Part shown: positions 10,639-21,511 of the stretch, one piece after another
Position numbering within the stretch: the first letter of the stretch is position 1
Layout of the letters: each line of letters starts with the position of its first letter
Origin: Agrocybe praecox
Taxonomy: Eukaryota; Basidiomycota; Agaricomycetes; Agaricales; Agrocybaceae
Reading direction: 5' to 3'
Assembly: GCA_964017145.1 (NCBI GenBank)
Contig: CAXHKQ010000004.1
Span: 1 to 45,030 of the forward strand
Length of the DNA stretch: 45,030 nucleotides
The notes under the pieces: generated by a model
What the model was told of the DNA's origin: nothing
What the model saw: only the letters and a program-made list of their open reading frames with translations
Databases searched by the model: none
Program-made: the position numbers and the translations under genes

Positions 10639-11435
10639 CTGTTACTGGCAGATGTATGCATGACCCAACCTAAGTTGCCCCACATAAAGTATGCATCCAT
10701 AGGGGCAACTGCCCAACTGCCCAAAGTGATGCATCAGGGTGACCAACAGTGACTAGAGAGGCGTAGTCATGTGAAAGTCATGTGATCTGATGCATAGCCA
10801 CAACATAACCATGTGATCTAGTGCACAGCCACCAAAGTTATTTTTGTTAAAATTTTCTAAAAATAGATTTTTATAAACCATGTAAATATGTAATGAGTTC
10901 TAAAAATAGATCAGTTCTAAAAATAACTCCATCGTATTTGGCAAATTCATAATTGTTCTAAAAGTAGATGCAAACTAAAAATAGATAGGTTCTAAAAATA
11001 GATTTGATCTTATTTAGTCATGTATTACTCCTGTCTATCATGGTATCAAAAGGACTTTATCATAAAATCTCAAAGTCCAAAGTCCTCTTGCCTTATTAGG
11101 TTGTTTGGATGTGATGTCACTTAAAGGCTTTGTTTGTTTTTGCAGCAGGCCTGCCCCTGCATGCTGACATTATTATTCATTATTTGTTTGTATTTGAGGC
11201 CATATAAACATATGAACGGAGCCCAAATATGTAAATAGAGGCAAGCAAAGAGTCATGTGCATTGATTTTGATCCCATCAATATCAAACACATGACTATAG
11301 TCACAAATGGTCACAATAGGCCAGCCAGAGGGCTTGATGCATCACTTTGGGCAGTTGGGCAGTTGCCCCTGTGGATGCATACTTTATGTGGGGCAACTAT
11401 GCATCACTCATACATAAATTTGACAGCACTGGCTG
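10639..11435. mobile_element. MITE-1: 797-bp non-autonomous element with KDZ-like ends
   Basis: Flanked by the perfect 8-bp duplication TCCTCACC (10631-10638, 11436-11443). About 100 bp at each end are inverted repeats containing TAAGTTGCCCCACATAAAG, TATGCATCC and AACTGCCCAAAGTGATGC. The ends (ACCTG at one side, GGCTG at the other) match the KDZ and 3-kb elements. The interior has many TCTAAAAATAGAT-type motifs and no coding capacity; it is shared with MITE-2 and MITE-3. It sits just after the stop of the KDZ1 small gene, so it is a younger insertion into KDZ1. Confidence 0.85.
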
Positions 11436-11443
11436 TCCTCACC

Positions 11444-12155
11444 GCTTGCTCTTTGTACATAAACATTGCTGTTGCTGGCCATTCATTTCAGTATACCCCT
11501 ATATTAGCTTTTAATAATGATTGTTTCACCTACTTCTTAGATGGGATAAACTCACCGCTCTTCAATGAGTCTCAGATACACGTTCATTGGTTCTGCCTTT
11601 GAGAATCGCGGTGAACTCACTTAAGACATATAAGACATATAATGTCTGGTTCAGGGAATAACGGCAACTTCGCTTAAGACATAGTGTACATAATGGCTGA
11701 AATCTCGGATATCGCTAACTTGCAGCCAATTCAGGGAATAAATTAGACGCGTATAGGCGATGACCCAATTTAGGCGCGTGTGGGATCCGAATAGGGTCCT
11801 TATTCACATAAGTGTGTTGCCTTCTAGGTGGGATTGATATCACTCAAAGAACACTCTGGACTTTCGTAAACTAATGCTTGTTTCAGGTGGATGAGAAAAA
11901 GTTACACTGGCAGGACCCCAAACACAATCCCTAGTATGCCTATGCGTATGGGATTTATCACCGTCAAGGCACTCATATGAACGCTCTTGTACGTCCGAGA
12001 GTAGACACAATGTGATGTTTGAAAGTAGACATGATGCGATGTTTTTATTAATGAATGGATGCCTATATAAAGGTCACAAAAGGAACGCAAAGGAATTATT
12101 GGCACAAGGTCGAATGAGGATCTTTTAGGATAGGATAGGAGATGAGGTCGAAACT
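11444..12155. other. KDZ1 spacer, no gene seen
   Basis: AT-rich sequence with short repeated phrases (GACATATAA, TTCAGGGAATAA) and no convincing exon on either strand. The KDZ2 element has no similar sequence here. Confidence 0.5.
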
Positions 12156-12768
12156 AAAGTAAAATACAACCTGACATTAGAAAGGACGTACAGAAAGAGG
12201 TTGCGAAAGTAGTCCTACCTGAGATCCATTCCATTTGGCAAGATCAGGAGATGCGATGTGATGCGATGTAACAGAACGCCGCTTTTTGACTGCAGAAAAA
12301 AGATTAATACTCAGTGTCAAAAATAAAGAAAGTAAAATACGACTCAACATTAGAAAGGAAATACAGAAAGGGGTCGTGCAAGTAGTCCTACCTGAAGTCC
12401 ATTCCCTTTGGCAAGATCAGGAGAGGTGATGCAATGCGGTGTGATGCGATGCGATACGATGCGATGGAAGAGAACGTCGCTGTGGTGATACAATGCAGTG
12501 TAATGTGATGTGATACGATGCGATGCGATGGAACAGAACATCGATTTTTGACTGCAGAAAAATATTCATAATCAGTGTAAAGAATAAAGAGAGTAAAATA
12601 CGACTCAACATTAGAAAGAACATACAGAAAGAGGTCGCGAAAGTAGTCCTACCTGGAATCCATTTCCTTTGGCAAGATCAGGAGAGGAGATGCGATGCGA
12701 TGGAACATAACTTCGCTTTTTGACTGTAGAAAAAAGATTGATAATCAGTGTCAAAAATAAAGAGAAAA
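12156..12768 (+). repeat. Tandem repeat, three units of about 173, 261 and 172 bp, with a GATGC pentamer array inside
   Basis: Units start at about 12156, 12329 and 12590. Each has AGTAAAATAC, a TTAGAAAGGA-type block, AGTAGTCCTACCTG, TTTGGCAAGATCAGGAGA, a run of GATGC or GATGT pentamers, TTTTTGACTGCAGAAAAA and TCAGTGT. The middle unit is longer because its pentamer array is expanded and partly doubled. It is absent from KDZ2, so it arose within this element. From 12769 to 13013 there is only the putative transposase promoter region. Confidence 0.75.
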
Positions 12769-13013
12769 TAGCAAAGGAGAACGGCCATTCAAAGTATAGT
12801 ACCCAAGGTATCAAGTACTCAGATAGCCGTCCCCGGTCCCAATTCCAATCTATGGTAGTGGAAGATAAAGAGATTGGTAAGAATACATACCATATCGCAT
12901 AACCACTCCTAGTAAGGTGGTCGATATCCTCTCATTTTGAAGTTGGACGATAGAATCCGATGGAATCAAGATTAGATGTAATTTCAAGAAGTCCGATATT
13001 TTGCTGTGTAGGG

Positions 13014-13022
13014 TGATGTCAT
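13014..13022 (+). promoter_or_regulatory. Conserved TGATGTCAT motif upstream of the KDZ1 transposase
   Basis: TGATGTCAT ends 50 nt before the transposase ATG. The same nine bases lie 52 nt before the ATG in KDZ2 (26930-26938, minus). The surrounding upstream sequence is not alike. TGATGTCA resembles bZIP (CREB/ATF-like) sites, so it may be a host transcription factor site or an initiation element. Functional meaning is inferred. Confidence 0.4.
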
Positions 13023-13072
13023 GTCACGCGACATTTGTATTGCCTACCTGGGGCTGACCTGCCACTACCTAG

Positions 13073-16000
13073 ATGACATTACCACCATCCAAACGCGCAA
13101 AGTCGGCTGTGTATCACGACCGAATTCCTCTCGAAAACGATTATGAAGTCCTACAAGCACGCTCTTCGAAAACCAGTAGCCGGAATATTCCCCTGGAGAG
13201 TGCGCGGTTGCCACTGAAGGGTCGCACGACTTGGACAATTGGAACAACGTGGGCGCCAGATGACGATCAGGAAATCTCCCTTGACGATTCGGGAGAGTGG
13301 TATGACGAAGAAATCGCCGTGGATGTATGCGATAGCAGAGTATCGCATGCTCAGAAAGAACAGAAAAAGAAGAGGATTAGAAGTAAAGTATCAGTACGTT
13401 TCAATCGAAATGGTTGAGACTTACGGTCGTTGTTCACTAATCTTTTGTCGCTTTAGATGAGGCCACACGTTACTTGGAAAAATCAGCATCGATCTGAATA
13501 CCTGGACGAACAAATTCGATGGGATGGAAGGGGTGACTTTATCAGGGAGTTCCAGTGTCCGGACTGCCTTGCTCGAGGAAAAGAAGACCCACGCGACGCT
13601 GAGTACCGTTGCCTTGACTGCTTCATTCCAGACCTTGTCTGTCAGGAATGTTGTCTCAAGCGTCATCGACAGCATCCGTATCATATCATTGAGGTGAGGC
13701 CGTTACCAGTATCGCCGTCTGTGTTTTAATTCTAACTTTCCCAACAGCATTGGGTCAACTCGACGTTTGTAAAAGTATCCCTAAAATCCCTCGGTCTCAG
13801 CATCCACCTGAACCATGCCAGTATGAGGTGTCCGGTGCCTGTCAAGTGCCATCAAGATTTCCGAGTCATCCATACAAACGGCGTCCACGAAGTTTCTCTC
13901 AGCTACTGCGGGTGCAGTCGAGCAATACCCCAGCATATCCAACTACTGCGACGTGGTCTCTATCCCTCTTCGCAGAAGGTGGTGCGAACCTGCTTGACCT
14001 TCTCACTTCTCAGGCTTCTCCACCTTCTCTCATTATGTGCGAAAACCTCCATGTACGATGCTTATAACATGCTCGAGCGTCTGACGAATAATGTGGCGAC
14101 AAAACCTACAACATCAAGATATCGTTCTCTAATGAGGATCGTCCTACAATGGAGGCATTTGAAGTTGTTGAAAAGAGCGGGGAGGGGCCATGATATCTTG
14201 GGAATAGCGGGTACCAAAGATGGCGAACTTGCCATCGTGTGTCCTACCTGTCCACACCCAGGTATCAATATTCCTGATAACTGGAAAGATGCACCACCAG
14301 GCGATCAGTACGTACCGCCGTCTATCATTTAGTATCATCCTAACAAAATTTGCAGGTTCATATATCGGCCCATCATTTGCATGGACGCCAACTTTCGCTT
14401 GAAGAACCAGCTCATATCAAATTATTCCGCAGATCCTGGATTGGGCACGGGTTGGGCGTACATGATTCGCCGAGAAGGTTATGAGGAGTATGTTCTTAGT
14501 CGTGCGGACGACGACGACGTAAGTTTCTCTCAATATGATATCCCATAGTATTTTGTGCTAACAAGACGGCAATAGATTAGTACTTGCGTTGGATTCCAAG
14601 CCCTATCACAAGCGCTCACTCGTTTCAGTCGTGGGCTGCGATACACAGGTGTAGGAGGGACTTTTTGCGGGAGAGGAGAGATGTTCCTGCCAAATGGGGT
14701 CGGAAACTTGCAGAAAGGCAAGAGGTAAGCACATCTCTTCATGCAAAACGGCGACTACTACTGATCAATTTATGTCCCAGATACGCGAATATGGACTATA
14801 TATTCGCATCTGCCATCCGGAATACGGCTGCAAGTTCAATTGTCATTAGTTATGACATTGCTTGTCAGTGGTTTAAAAATCTCGATCGACGCATAGAACA
14901 GCATTGGCCCGAGGATCTTCGACCCAATCCAGACATCAAATTTCACCCACTTATTCCAAAATTCCACGAACCCGCCCACAACGAGAAAGATCACCAGCAA
15001 TATTCATTTAATCTCGTCAAAGGCGTGGGTAAGACCGACGGAGAGGTACCTGAAAGATGCTGGGCAGGCAACAACGGCGTGGCTCCAGCTACAAAGAACA
15101 CATCTCCTGGCTCACAGCACGACATTCTTGACGATCAATTTGGGTTCTGGAATTGGAAGAAATATTGTACAATGGGTATGTACTCGACGTTTAACTTTCG
15201 AATGCCCTCTTACTCTTCTTTTATAAGGTATTACGCTCATTCGAAAATATAAATTAGCTGTCAGTGAACGGAACCGACAAACTGAGGCACATAGAGGATT
15301 TACTGAGGCAATATCGAAAACGACAGTTGCGAAATGGGAGTGGATGTGTGAGGTGTGGGACAATGCCCCGTACCCAAAGAGTTGTCCGAATCCGTATGAG
15401 GTAGAAGGTGCCAGTAAGTTGCTTTTTTTTGAACAAATTCGGAGTATGATTGAACGCGAACTAGGAATAACGGAAGCACAAGTCAGAGAAGAACTCGCGC
15501 GCGAGGAGAAGGAAAAATTCAACAAGAGTAACACGAAGCCCCACACCATGGGGCCTTCAGAGTTCTTGCTAATGGGCTTAGATCTCGAGGAATCTCAGTG
15601 CGTGTAATTAGTGTATCCTTTTCTCATCTTCTTATCATTAAATCAGACAACGACTACGTAAGACAATAAATGAACAAGGCAGTGTACCTCAAAACTTGGA
15701 CGATGGCTCAATACAGGATCAGCGAAGACTTCTCACCACCAAAATTCAAGCATGGGAACTAGTCTGTGCGGTGTACATACCCGGTGTCCTCCAAATTCAA
15801 CTTCAACCTGCCCACACTGGTCCGATAAATTGGGATGATTGCCCCCGACCGGAAGACGTCGACCTTTGGCTTCCTTCCTCTATCTCAGAAGAGCAAAGAT
15901 CTTCCGCGTGTGTTCAAGGTTTACTGGAGATCGAGAACAGGCTAAGGACAGCCCAATGCTTTGATGCCCTCAACGCTCTTCGTCACTCACTTCGTGTTAA

Positions 16001-17032
16001 AACGCGAATGATCTACTTCAAATACAAGAATATAAGGGGTCAGCATCAAAGCACAAGATCACGATCGCTTATCGACAAGGTCCATCGGCGAGCTCTGGCA
16101 GCGGTGGACAAATATAGGGCTGCTCGTGTTGCCAAACTTCGCCTTACAGGACCGGGTACATGGGAGGATTGTCTGCCACCTCTGCTCAATTCCGATGTTC
16201 GCAGCTATACAGATACCGAACGGAAGAACACTAGCGGAAGACGGGGTATTTGGGAGGATGGACAAGAACCTGACCAACGGAAGGTGATAGAAGACGCGAA
16301 TATGGAGCATGGCGAGCCCGACGAGGACAACAATGAGGCCGAAATCGCAGTCTTTCTGCAGAGCGAACCCGACGAGAAGGTACAGGACGAACAAGGCAGA
16401 AGGTGTCGTGGATATGGATGAATCTTCGTCCAAAAGATGGTTCCAGCACTCTTTTGCCAGGCGTTGTCACCGAAGACCTTAATGGAGAGAGCCTGGATGA
16501 AAACAATGGTGATGCTCCAGAAGAGGACGACATTTGCCGCTCGGAGTGGGCTAGAAGTAGGGCCCGAGTTCGCCGCTGTGACGAAGAAGTCTAACTATTG
16601 AGGGAGGAAATGAGGAGAGTTATTGAGTTTCTCAAGTGGAAAGCGGAGTGGTGGGACTCACGGGTACATGTACACAAGGATAGCCTCGAGTTACAAGAGG
16701 GTCTACGTGGGTATGCTGAAAAACAAGCAGGACTGCAACGTCTCCTGTCTGCGACGTTTCAGCATATTTGGAGAACCCCTCTTCACAAAATAGACGACTT
16801 GGACGGACTCCATGCAGATGAAAGCCGCAGCACCCAGGCTCTGAATGACGATGAGCTCGATCGTGAGGACAGCGAAGACGATGGTGACGACAACGACGGG
16901 ATTGGAATCACCAACGTCGACCGAGACGTAAATAATAGAGCTGGCAATGATTCTATGAACAGTTGGCCACAATATCCCTTGTCAGTACCTCGTGCGAACC
17001 CCTCTCAGCAGGGAACTGACATTTTTATGTAG
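13073..17032 (+). pseudogene. KDZ1 transposase (CxC2-KDZ family), damaged near the C-terminus
   Basis: Nine exons: 13073-13393, 13457-13693, 13748-14307, 14356-14518, 14576-14724, 14781-15175, 15228-15413, 15465-15597, 15647-17032. Six of the first eight match KDZ2 in length exactly. Residues about 141-186 form a CxC2-like cluster (CPDC, YRCLDC, VCQECCLKRH). A further Cys/His cluster (MRCPVPVKCH, YCGC) and CPTCPHPG follow. The RNase H-fold core has candidate acids in CMDANF (about 383), SYDIACQW (about 501) and DGEVPERCW (about 564), with PKFHEPAHN between. The last exon has a frameshift at about 16360, judged against KDZ2, and a TAA at 16592-16594 where KDZ2 has Lys, leaving about 150 C-terminal codons out of reach. 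The core is intact, so partial activity is not excluded. Confidence 0.85.
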
Positions 17033-17299
17033 TCTTTATTTTATGTTTCTTATGTTTTTTGAGCTATTTTTGAAGGAACAATTTTACGCGCCTCTTATCA
17101 CATTTCATTCATGTTATCAGTGTTCTCTTTTAAAATCTCTAATCTACTTATATTTTGATGTATGGAATTAAGAAAAGCATATCACCGTGGAAGGCACGGT
17201 GTACCAATAATAGAAAAAAGACAGAAATAGATGCTGTTCTATAAAGAATTGTATGCTGAATGCAAGCCGAATGTGCCAGCATATCCGGACGTTTTGCAC

Positions 17300-17417
17300 T
17301 GTAACACCAGAAGTAGTGATGCATCAACTTGGGCAATTGGGCCATTTCCGGTGTGGATGCATCACTTATGTTGGGCAACTATCAGTTATTCATGTATAAT
17401 TCTGACGGTACTGGCTG
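17300..17417 (-). repeat. KDZ1 right terminal and subterminal inverted repeat
   Basis: Transposase-side end. Inverted, it reads CAGCCAGTACCGTCAG and then TGATAGTTGCCCAA, TGATGCATCCACACCGG, CAATTGCCCAAGTTGATGC. The GTACCGTCA block is shared with the transposase-side end of KDZ2 (22249 onward). Sequence 17033-17300 between stop codon and repeat is AT-rich with nothing recognisable. Confidence 0.75.
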
Positions 17418-18500
17418 GACCTTACAGTGCTAGATCCCCTCCCCACCCTGCAGGAGAGGGACTGGCCCCCATTCTCCAAGCTAGAATTGGACGAGGCATT
17501 AGCGTCTTGTTCAAGTCTGTCTTCCCCAGGCCTGGACCATGTGTCTTGGCCAGTTCTCAAAGAAGTTGTGAAGCAGCAAGCTGCTTCACAACTTCTTATC
17601 AACCTAGCCAATGCCTGCATTCGCGTTGGGCATTGGCCGAGGCACTTTAAGGAATTGACTTCAGTTATCATACCGAAGCCGGGCAAACCTACATATTCAG
17701 ACCCTAAAGCGTTCTGGCCCATAGTACTGTTGAACACCACGAGGAAACTCATTGAGAAGATGATTTCAAATCGTCTTCAGTACGACATGATCAAGTTTGA
17801 TCTTGTTCATTCCAATCAAGTCAGAGGAGTGCGTCAGCGCTCAACCGAGGACGCAGGGCTGTACCTTACCCATCTGATTCGCACTGAGTGGACTAAGGGA
17901 CTTAAGACCAGCGTTGTCGCGTTCGACATTGCTCAGTTCTTCCCATCTCTTAACCATGACATGCTCAAGGCAATACTCAGGAAGCAGGGGTTCTTGCCAC
18001 TAGTGGCGCGGTTCTTCTCATCCTACCTGGTCGACCGATACACCTCATATAGGTGGAATTCGTTTACATCTGACCCCTGGCAGGCGGATGTCGGCGTGGG
18101 ACAAGGCTCCACCTTGTGCCCCGTCCTATCAGCATTATACATCGCTCTGGTGATGAAACTATACCATATGGAAGAGATATCCCGCAAGACATCGCTTCTA
18201 TCCTACATGGACGACGGCACTTGCATTGCCCAAGCCAAAACACTCCAGGAGAACACGGTAACCCTTGTGGCTGCTTATGCAGTCCTCCTTCGACTCTTCA
18301 CCGCCATCGGACTCATCCTCGAACACAACAAGTCCGAATATGCATGCTTCGACCGGTCGCACAAATACGACCTGCCACCTCTCGACCTCGGCTACGCCCC
18401 CTATACGGGGGACACCCCTCTTCGCCCAAAACGCATATGGCAATACTTGGGCTTCTACTTCGATCGCAAACTCACTTTCAAAGAGCATGTGCGATTCTAC

Positions 18501-19058
18501 ACCTGTATATGCTACTGTCATATATGATATATAGGCAGTTGCCTAAAAACCTGATAAATGTAGGGGGGCAGTTGCCTACCTTCCCTTTTGGGAAGGTCTT
18601 TTTTTTGAGGTTTTTAGGTGCCGGGGCAGGCATATATGGGTGGGAAATGGCTTGGGGAGGTGGCCATATGTGTTTTAGAAGCCGAGGAGCCGTCTAGGGG
18701 GGCGGGAGCAGGGGTGGGGGGCTTGTAGGGAGGGCGGGCGCTGGTAAACACGACCAAACACGCCACTGAACGCACGAAATGGCCTCTTTGGGCGTCGGGA
18801 TGGCTATTTTGATGGGTTTGGGGACGTTTGGGGGCGGGAAACTTCGCCAATAAATTCATATATATTAATAATAATTTATGGTACACTATGCGCGCCTATT
18901 GGGAGGAGTGGAGGGGTGGATGGCTTGCGATGTATCCGGATAATGTTGAATTTATTAATAAATCTAATTTTAGCGTGAGCGCGCAGCTATTTTTGATATA
19001 GCGCGCTCTCCGGGTACTCGGAATACATTTTCCGTTCTGATTAGATTAGATTATATAT
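18501..19058 (+). repeat. Left arm of the 3-kb element's terminal inverted repeat
   Basis: Pairs with 20957-21511. It holds two GGCAGTTGCCT boxes, a nested hairpin CCTTCCCTTTTGGGAAGG, a GC-rich block with AGCCGAGGAGCC, and near its inner end GTGAGCGCGCAGCTATTTTTG followed by AGCGCGCTCTCC. Confidence 0.85.
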
Positions 19059-20956
19059 TAAACTTACGCTCGGTTGGCTACATTGGATGAAGTGTGTCCC
19101 TTTTCGGAAATTATTTCCATTTTAGGCATGTTGGTTGAATTTGCAAATTTTTAAAAAAAAACATATATTATTTATCTATATAAGTAGAGACTACATCCAA
19201 ACAGAAATAATGAAAAAAATATAGAAAAAGGACAACAAAGATATATAAAAAGAAGGCGAATGAAAAAAAAAAAAAGAGGAGCAAATGGGACCATGTCCCA
19301 TGCTCCTCGCTTGCTTGCTCCCTGGTCCTTCTCACCCTCGTCCACTCACCGTCACCTCTCACCTTCGTCTATTCACCCTCACCCTCACCCTCACCCCTCA
19401 CCCTTGTCTACTCACCCTCACCTCTCACCCTCGTCCACTCGCCTTCACCCCTCACGCTCACGCCCACCCACGCTTGCCCTACCTTGTCACCCTGTCGCCC
19501 TTCCCTCACCCTCCTCTACCACTGTGTGCCCGGGCACACACGGTGCTTCCCTCGTTGTCGTGCTCGCCTTCGTCCTGTCTTGATTGGTGTGGTTGTGTGG
19601 GTAAAGGGTAAGGGTAAGGGTAAGGAGGCAGCGACGGCGATGGTTGAAATTGACCCAAATCGGGCAATTCCCACGCCGGTCCGCGTAATAGCCGGATCGC
19701 GCTCATCGTCAAGAGCGACGATGAGGATGTATCCCGGCTTTCTGAGCCGTAGAACATAGGTATTTAGACATATAACAGTATATACAATGTAAAAGTGAAA
19801 AGAAAAAAAAGACTTATGCATGTTTTTAAAACATAGGGAATGCAGGTACATGTGTGTGCTGCCTGGACTCATTTGAACTCAATGCATTTTTTGCATCTAT
19901 GAGGAATATGTGAAGGTATTAATGAATTAGCACAAAAAATTCTTGTTGGAAGTGATGAAAATGTTCTAGAGTATATTTACACAAACATAAAATGATAATC
20001 CGTCAGTGTATGGTATGTCAAAAAAGCAAATATGTTTTTAAAATGAATTCATACTCACCTCGCAAGGACAGATTTCGCATTTTTACATCAATAACACATG
20101 TTTTATTTTATTTTTTGTATGTACAACAAATATAATATACTTCTTCTCAATATACATATTTTTTTCTCGCTATGACCTGCCTCCATGCGCCTCAGCAAGG
20201 TCATCGATGATGAGCTCGAACATTGAAAATGGCATGAGAAGTTTCCAAATATGGAAACTTCAACCACTTTCAACGTGCGCGTCTTTCATCATCGCCCCAC
20301 CACCTTCGCCTACACAACCATACATCGCCAGCTCCATGCCCGTTGCCACCGACACAGCCAACGCCTGCACGAGTGAAGAACAGGACCGTGACGTGTCACG
20401 ACGACGGCGACGACGACGACGACGAGCAGCACGGCCGAGCTCAAGACGCATAATGACGACGACACGCGTGGACGACAGAACGAGAGGAATGAGGTGGGAG
20501 GACACGAGCAGGCGTGTACACGAGCACACGAGGACGGTGGACAGTGCACATACGAGCACACGAGGACGAACGTCGAGCACCGTGGCAGCGACGACAACAG
20601 CGGGGGCTAGCGTCCAATGCTGCTCAATAATGAGCGTCACGCAAGGCCCTCCAGCCACCCTTCAACGTCGTTGCCCCTGCAGATCGCCAACGAACATCAT
20701 GGGGTTTGTTCGTTGGCTTTTTTGTTTTTTTTCTTGTTTTCTTGCTTTATTTTCGATATTTCTATATGTTTTTTTCTGTTTTTCCTTGAATCTTCTGTAT
20801 ATAGTTGAACTCTTTATGCTACATTAGGTACATTATATGTTTTGAAATAAATATAATGTTTTAAACATAAAACAAACCAATGTACCCAAAATGGTTATTA
20901 CTTCCCAAAATGGGAGGTACAACTTAAATGTTGCAAAATCGGACAAAGTTGGCTAT

Positions 20957-21511
20957 GCAATCTAATCTAATCACACCGGAAAATATATTCCGAGTACCCG
21001 GGGAGCGCGCTATATCAAAAATAGCTGCGCGCTCACGCTAAAATTAGATTTATTAATAAAATGAACATTATCTGACTACATCTCAAGCTATCCACCCCTC
21101 CCCTCCTCCCAATAGACGCGCATAGCATTCTATAAATCATTATTAATACGTTTAAATTTATTGGCGAAGTTTCCCGCCCCCAAACGTCCCCAAACCCATC
21201 AAAATAGCCATCCCGATGCCCAAAGAGGCCATTTCGTGCGTTCGGCGGCATGTTTGGTCGTGTTTACCAGCGCCCGCCCTCCCTACAAGCCCCCTGCCCC
21301 TGCTCCCGCCCTCCTATGCGGCTCCTCGGCTTCTAAAACACCTATGGCCGCCTCCCCAAGTCATTTCCCACCCATATATGCCTGCCCCGGCACCTAAAAA
21401 CCTCAAAAAAAAGACCTTCCCAAAAGGGAAGGTAGGCAACTGCCCCCCTACATTTATCAGGTTTTTAGGCAACTGCCTGTATATCATTAATAATATTAGC
21501 AGCTATGGCTG
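20957..21511 (-). repeat. Right arm of the 3-kb element's terminal inverted repeat
   Basis: Inverse complement of 18501-19058, including the GCGCGC block, the AAGGGAAGGT hairpin and the paired GGCAACTGCC boxes. It ends ATGGCTG at 21511, directly before the GATTCTAC duplication. Confidence 0.85.

Larger units (their letters stand above)
6541..17417 (+). mobile_element. KDZ1: three-gene KDZ (Kyakuja-Dileera-Zisupton) DNA transposon, about 10.9 kb
   Basis: The ends are inverted repeats: the left reads CACCAGTTACTGACACC and the right, inverted, CAGCCAGTACCGTCAG. Both are followed by subterminal copies of TAGTTGCCCAA and TGATGCATCC. Inside are, in order, the HMG-box-like gene (minus), the small gene (plus) and the transposase (plus), with 3' ends facing outward. 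A related MITE (10639-11435) and a nested tandem repeat (12156-12768) lie in the spacer between the last two. The left flank is LINE RNase H and the right flank is LINE RT, so there is no matching target duplication. The copy is therefore a recombinant of two insertions, or one flank was lost. Transposase and HMG-like gene are both broken. Confidence 0.8.
18501..21511. mobile_element. 3.0-kb non-autonomous element with about 550-bp terminal inverted repeats and KDZ-like ends
   Basis: Flanked by perfect GATTCTAC duplications (18493-18500, 21512-21519). The arms 18501-19058 and 20957-21511 are inverse complements, roughly 85-90 percent identical by eye. The outermost bases (ACCTG, and GGCTG on the other side), the 8-bp duplication and two subterminal GGCAGTTGCCT boxes about 36 bp apart match the layout of the KDZ and MITE ends. 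The 1.9-kb middle has no transposase. It has a CACCCT-rich stretch (19318-19480), a GGGTAA array (19603-19625), a GAC/CGA triplet run (20395-20440), and open frames that are compositionally simple (poly-Arg). I call it a KDZ-mobilised foldback-like element; the mobilising enzyme is inferred. Confidence 0.8.

Noticed and set aside
19285..19611. Long open frames rich in His/Pro/Ser/Thr within the 3-kb element
   Set aside because: They arise from the CACCCT-type repeat tract, are open in several frames at once and have no conserved partner.
19600..19627. Interstitial telomere repeat
   Set aside because: The unit is GGGTAA/TAAGGG, not a rotation of TTAGGG, and spans only about four units.
20207..20827. 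206-codon plus-strand frame with a poly-Arg run
   Set aside because: Driven by CGA/GAC triplet repeats, with a T-rich end; no domain and no second copy.
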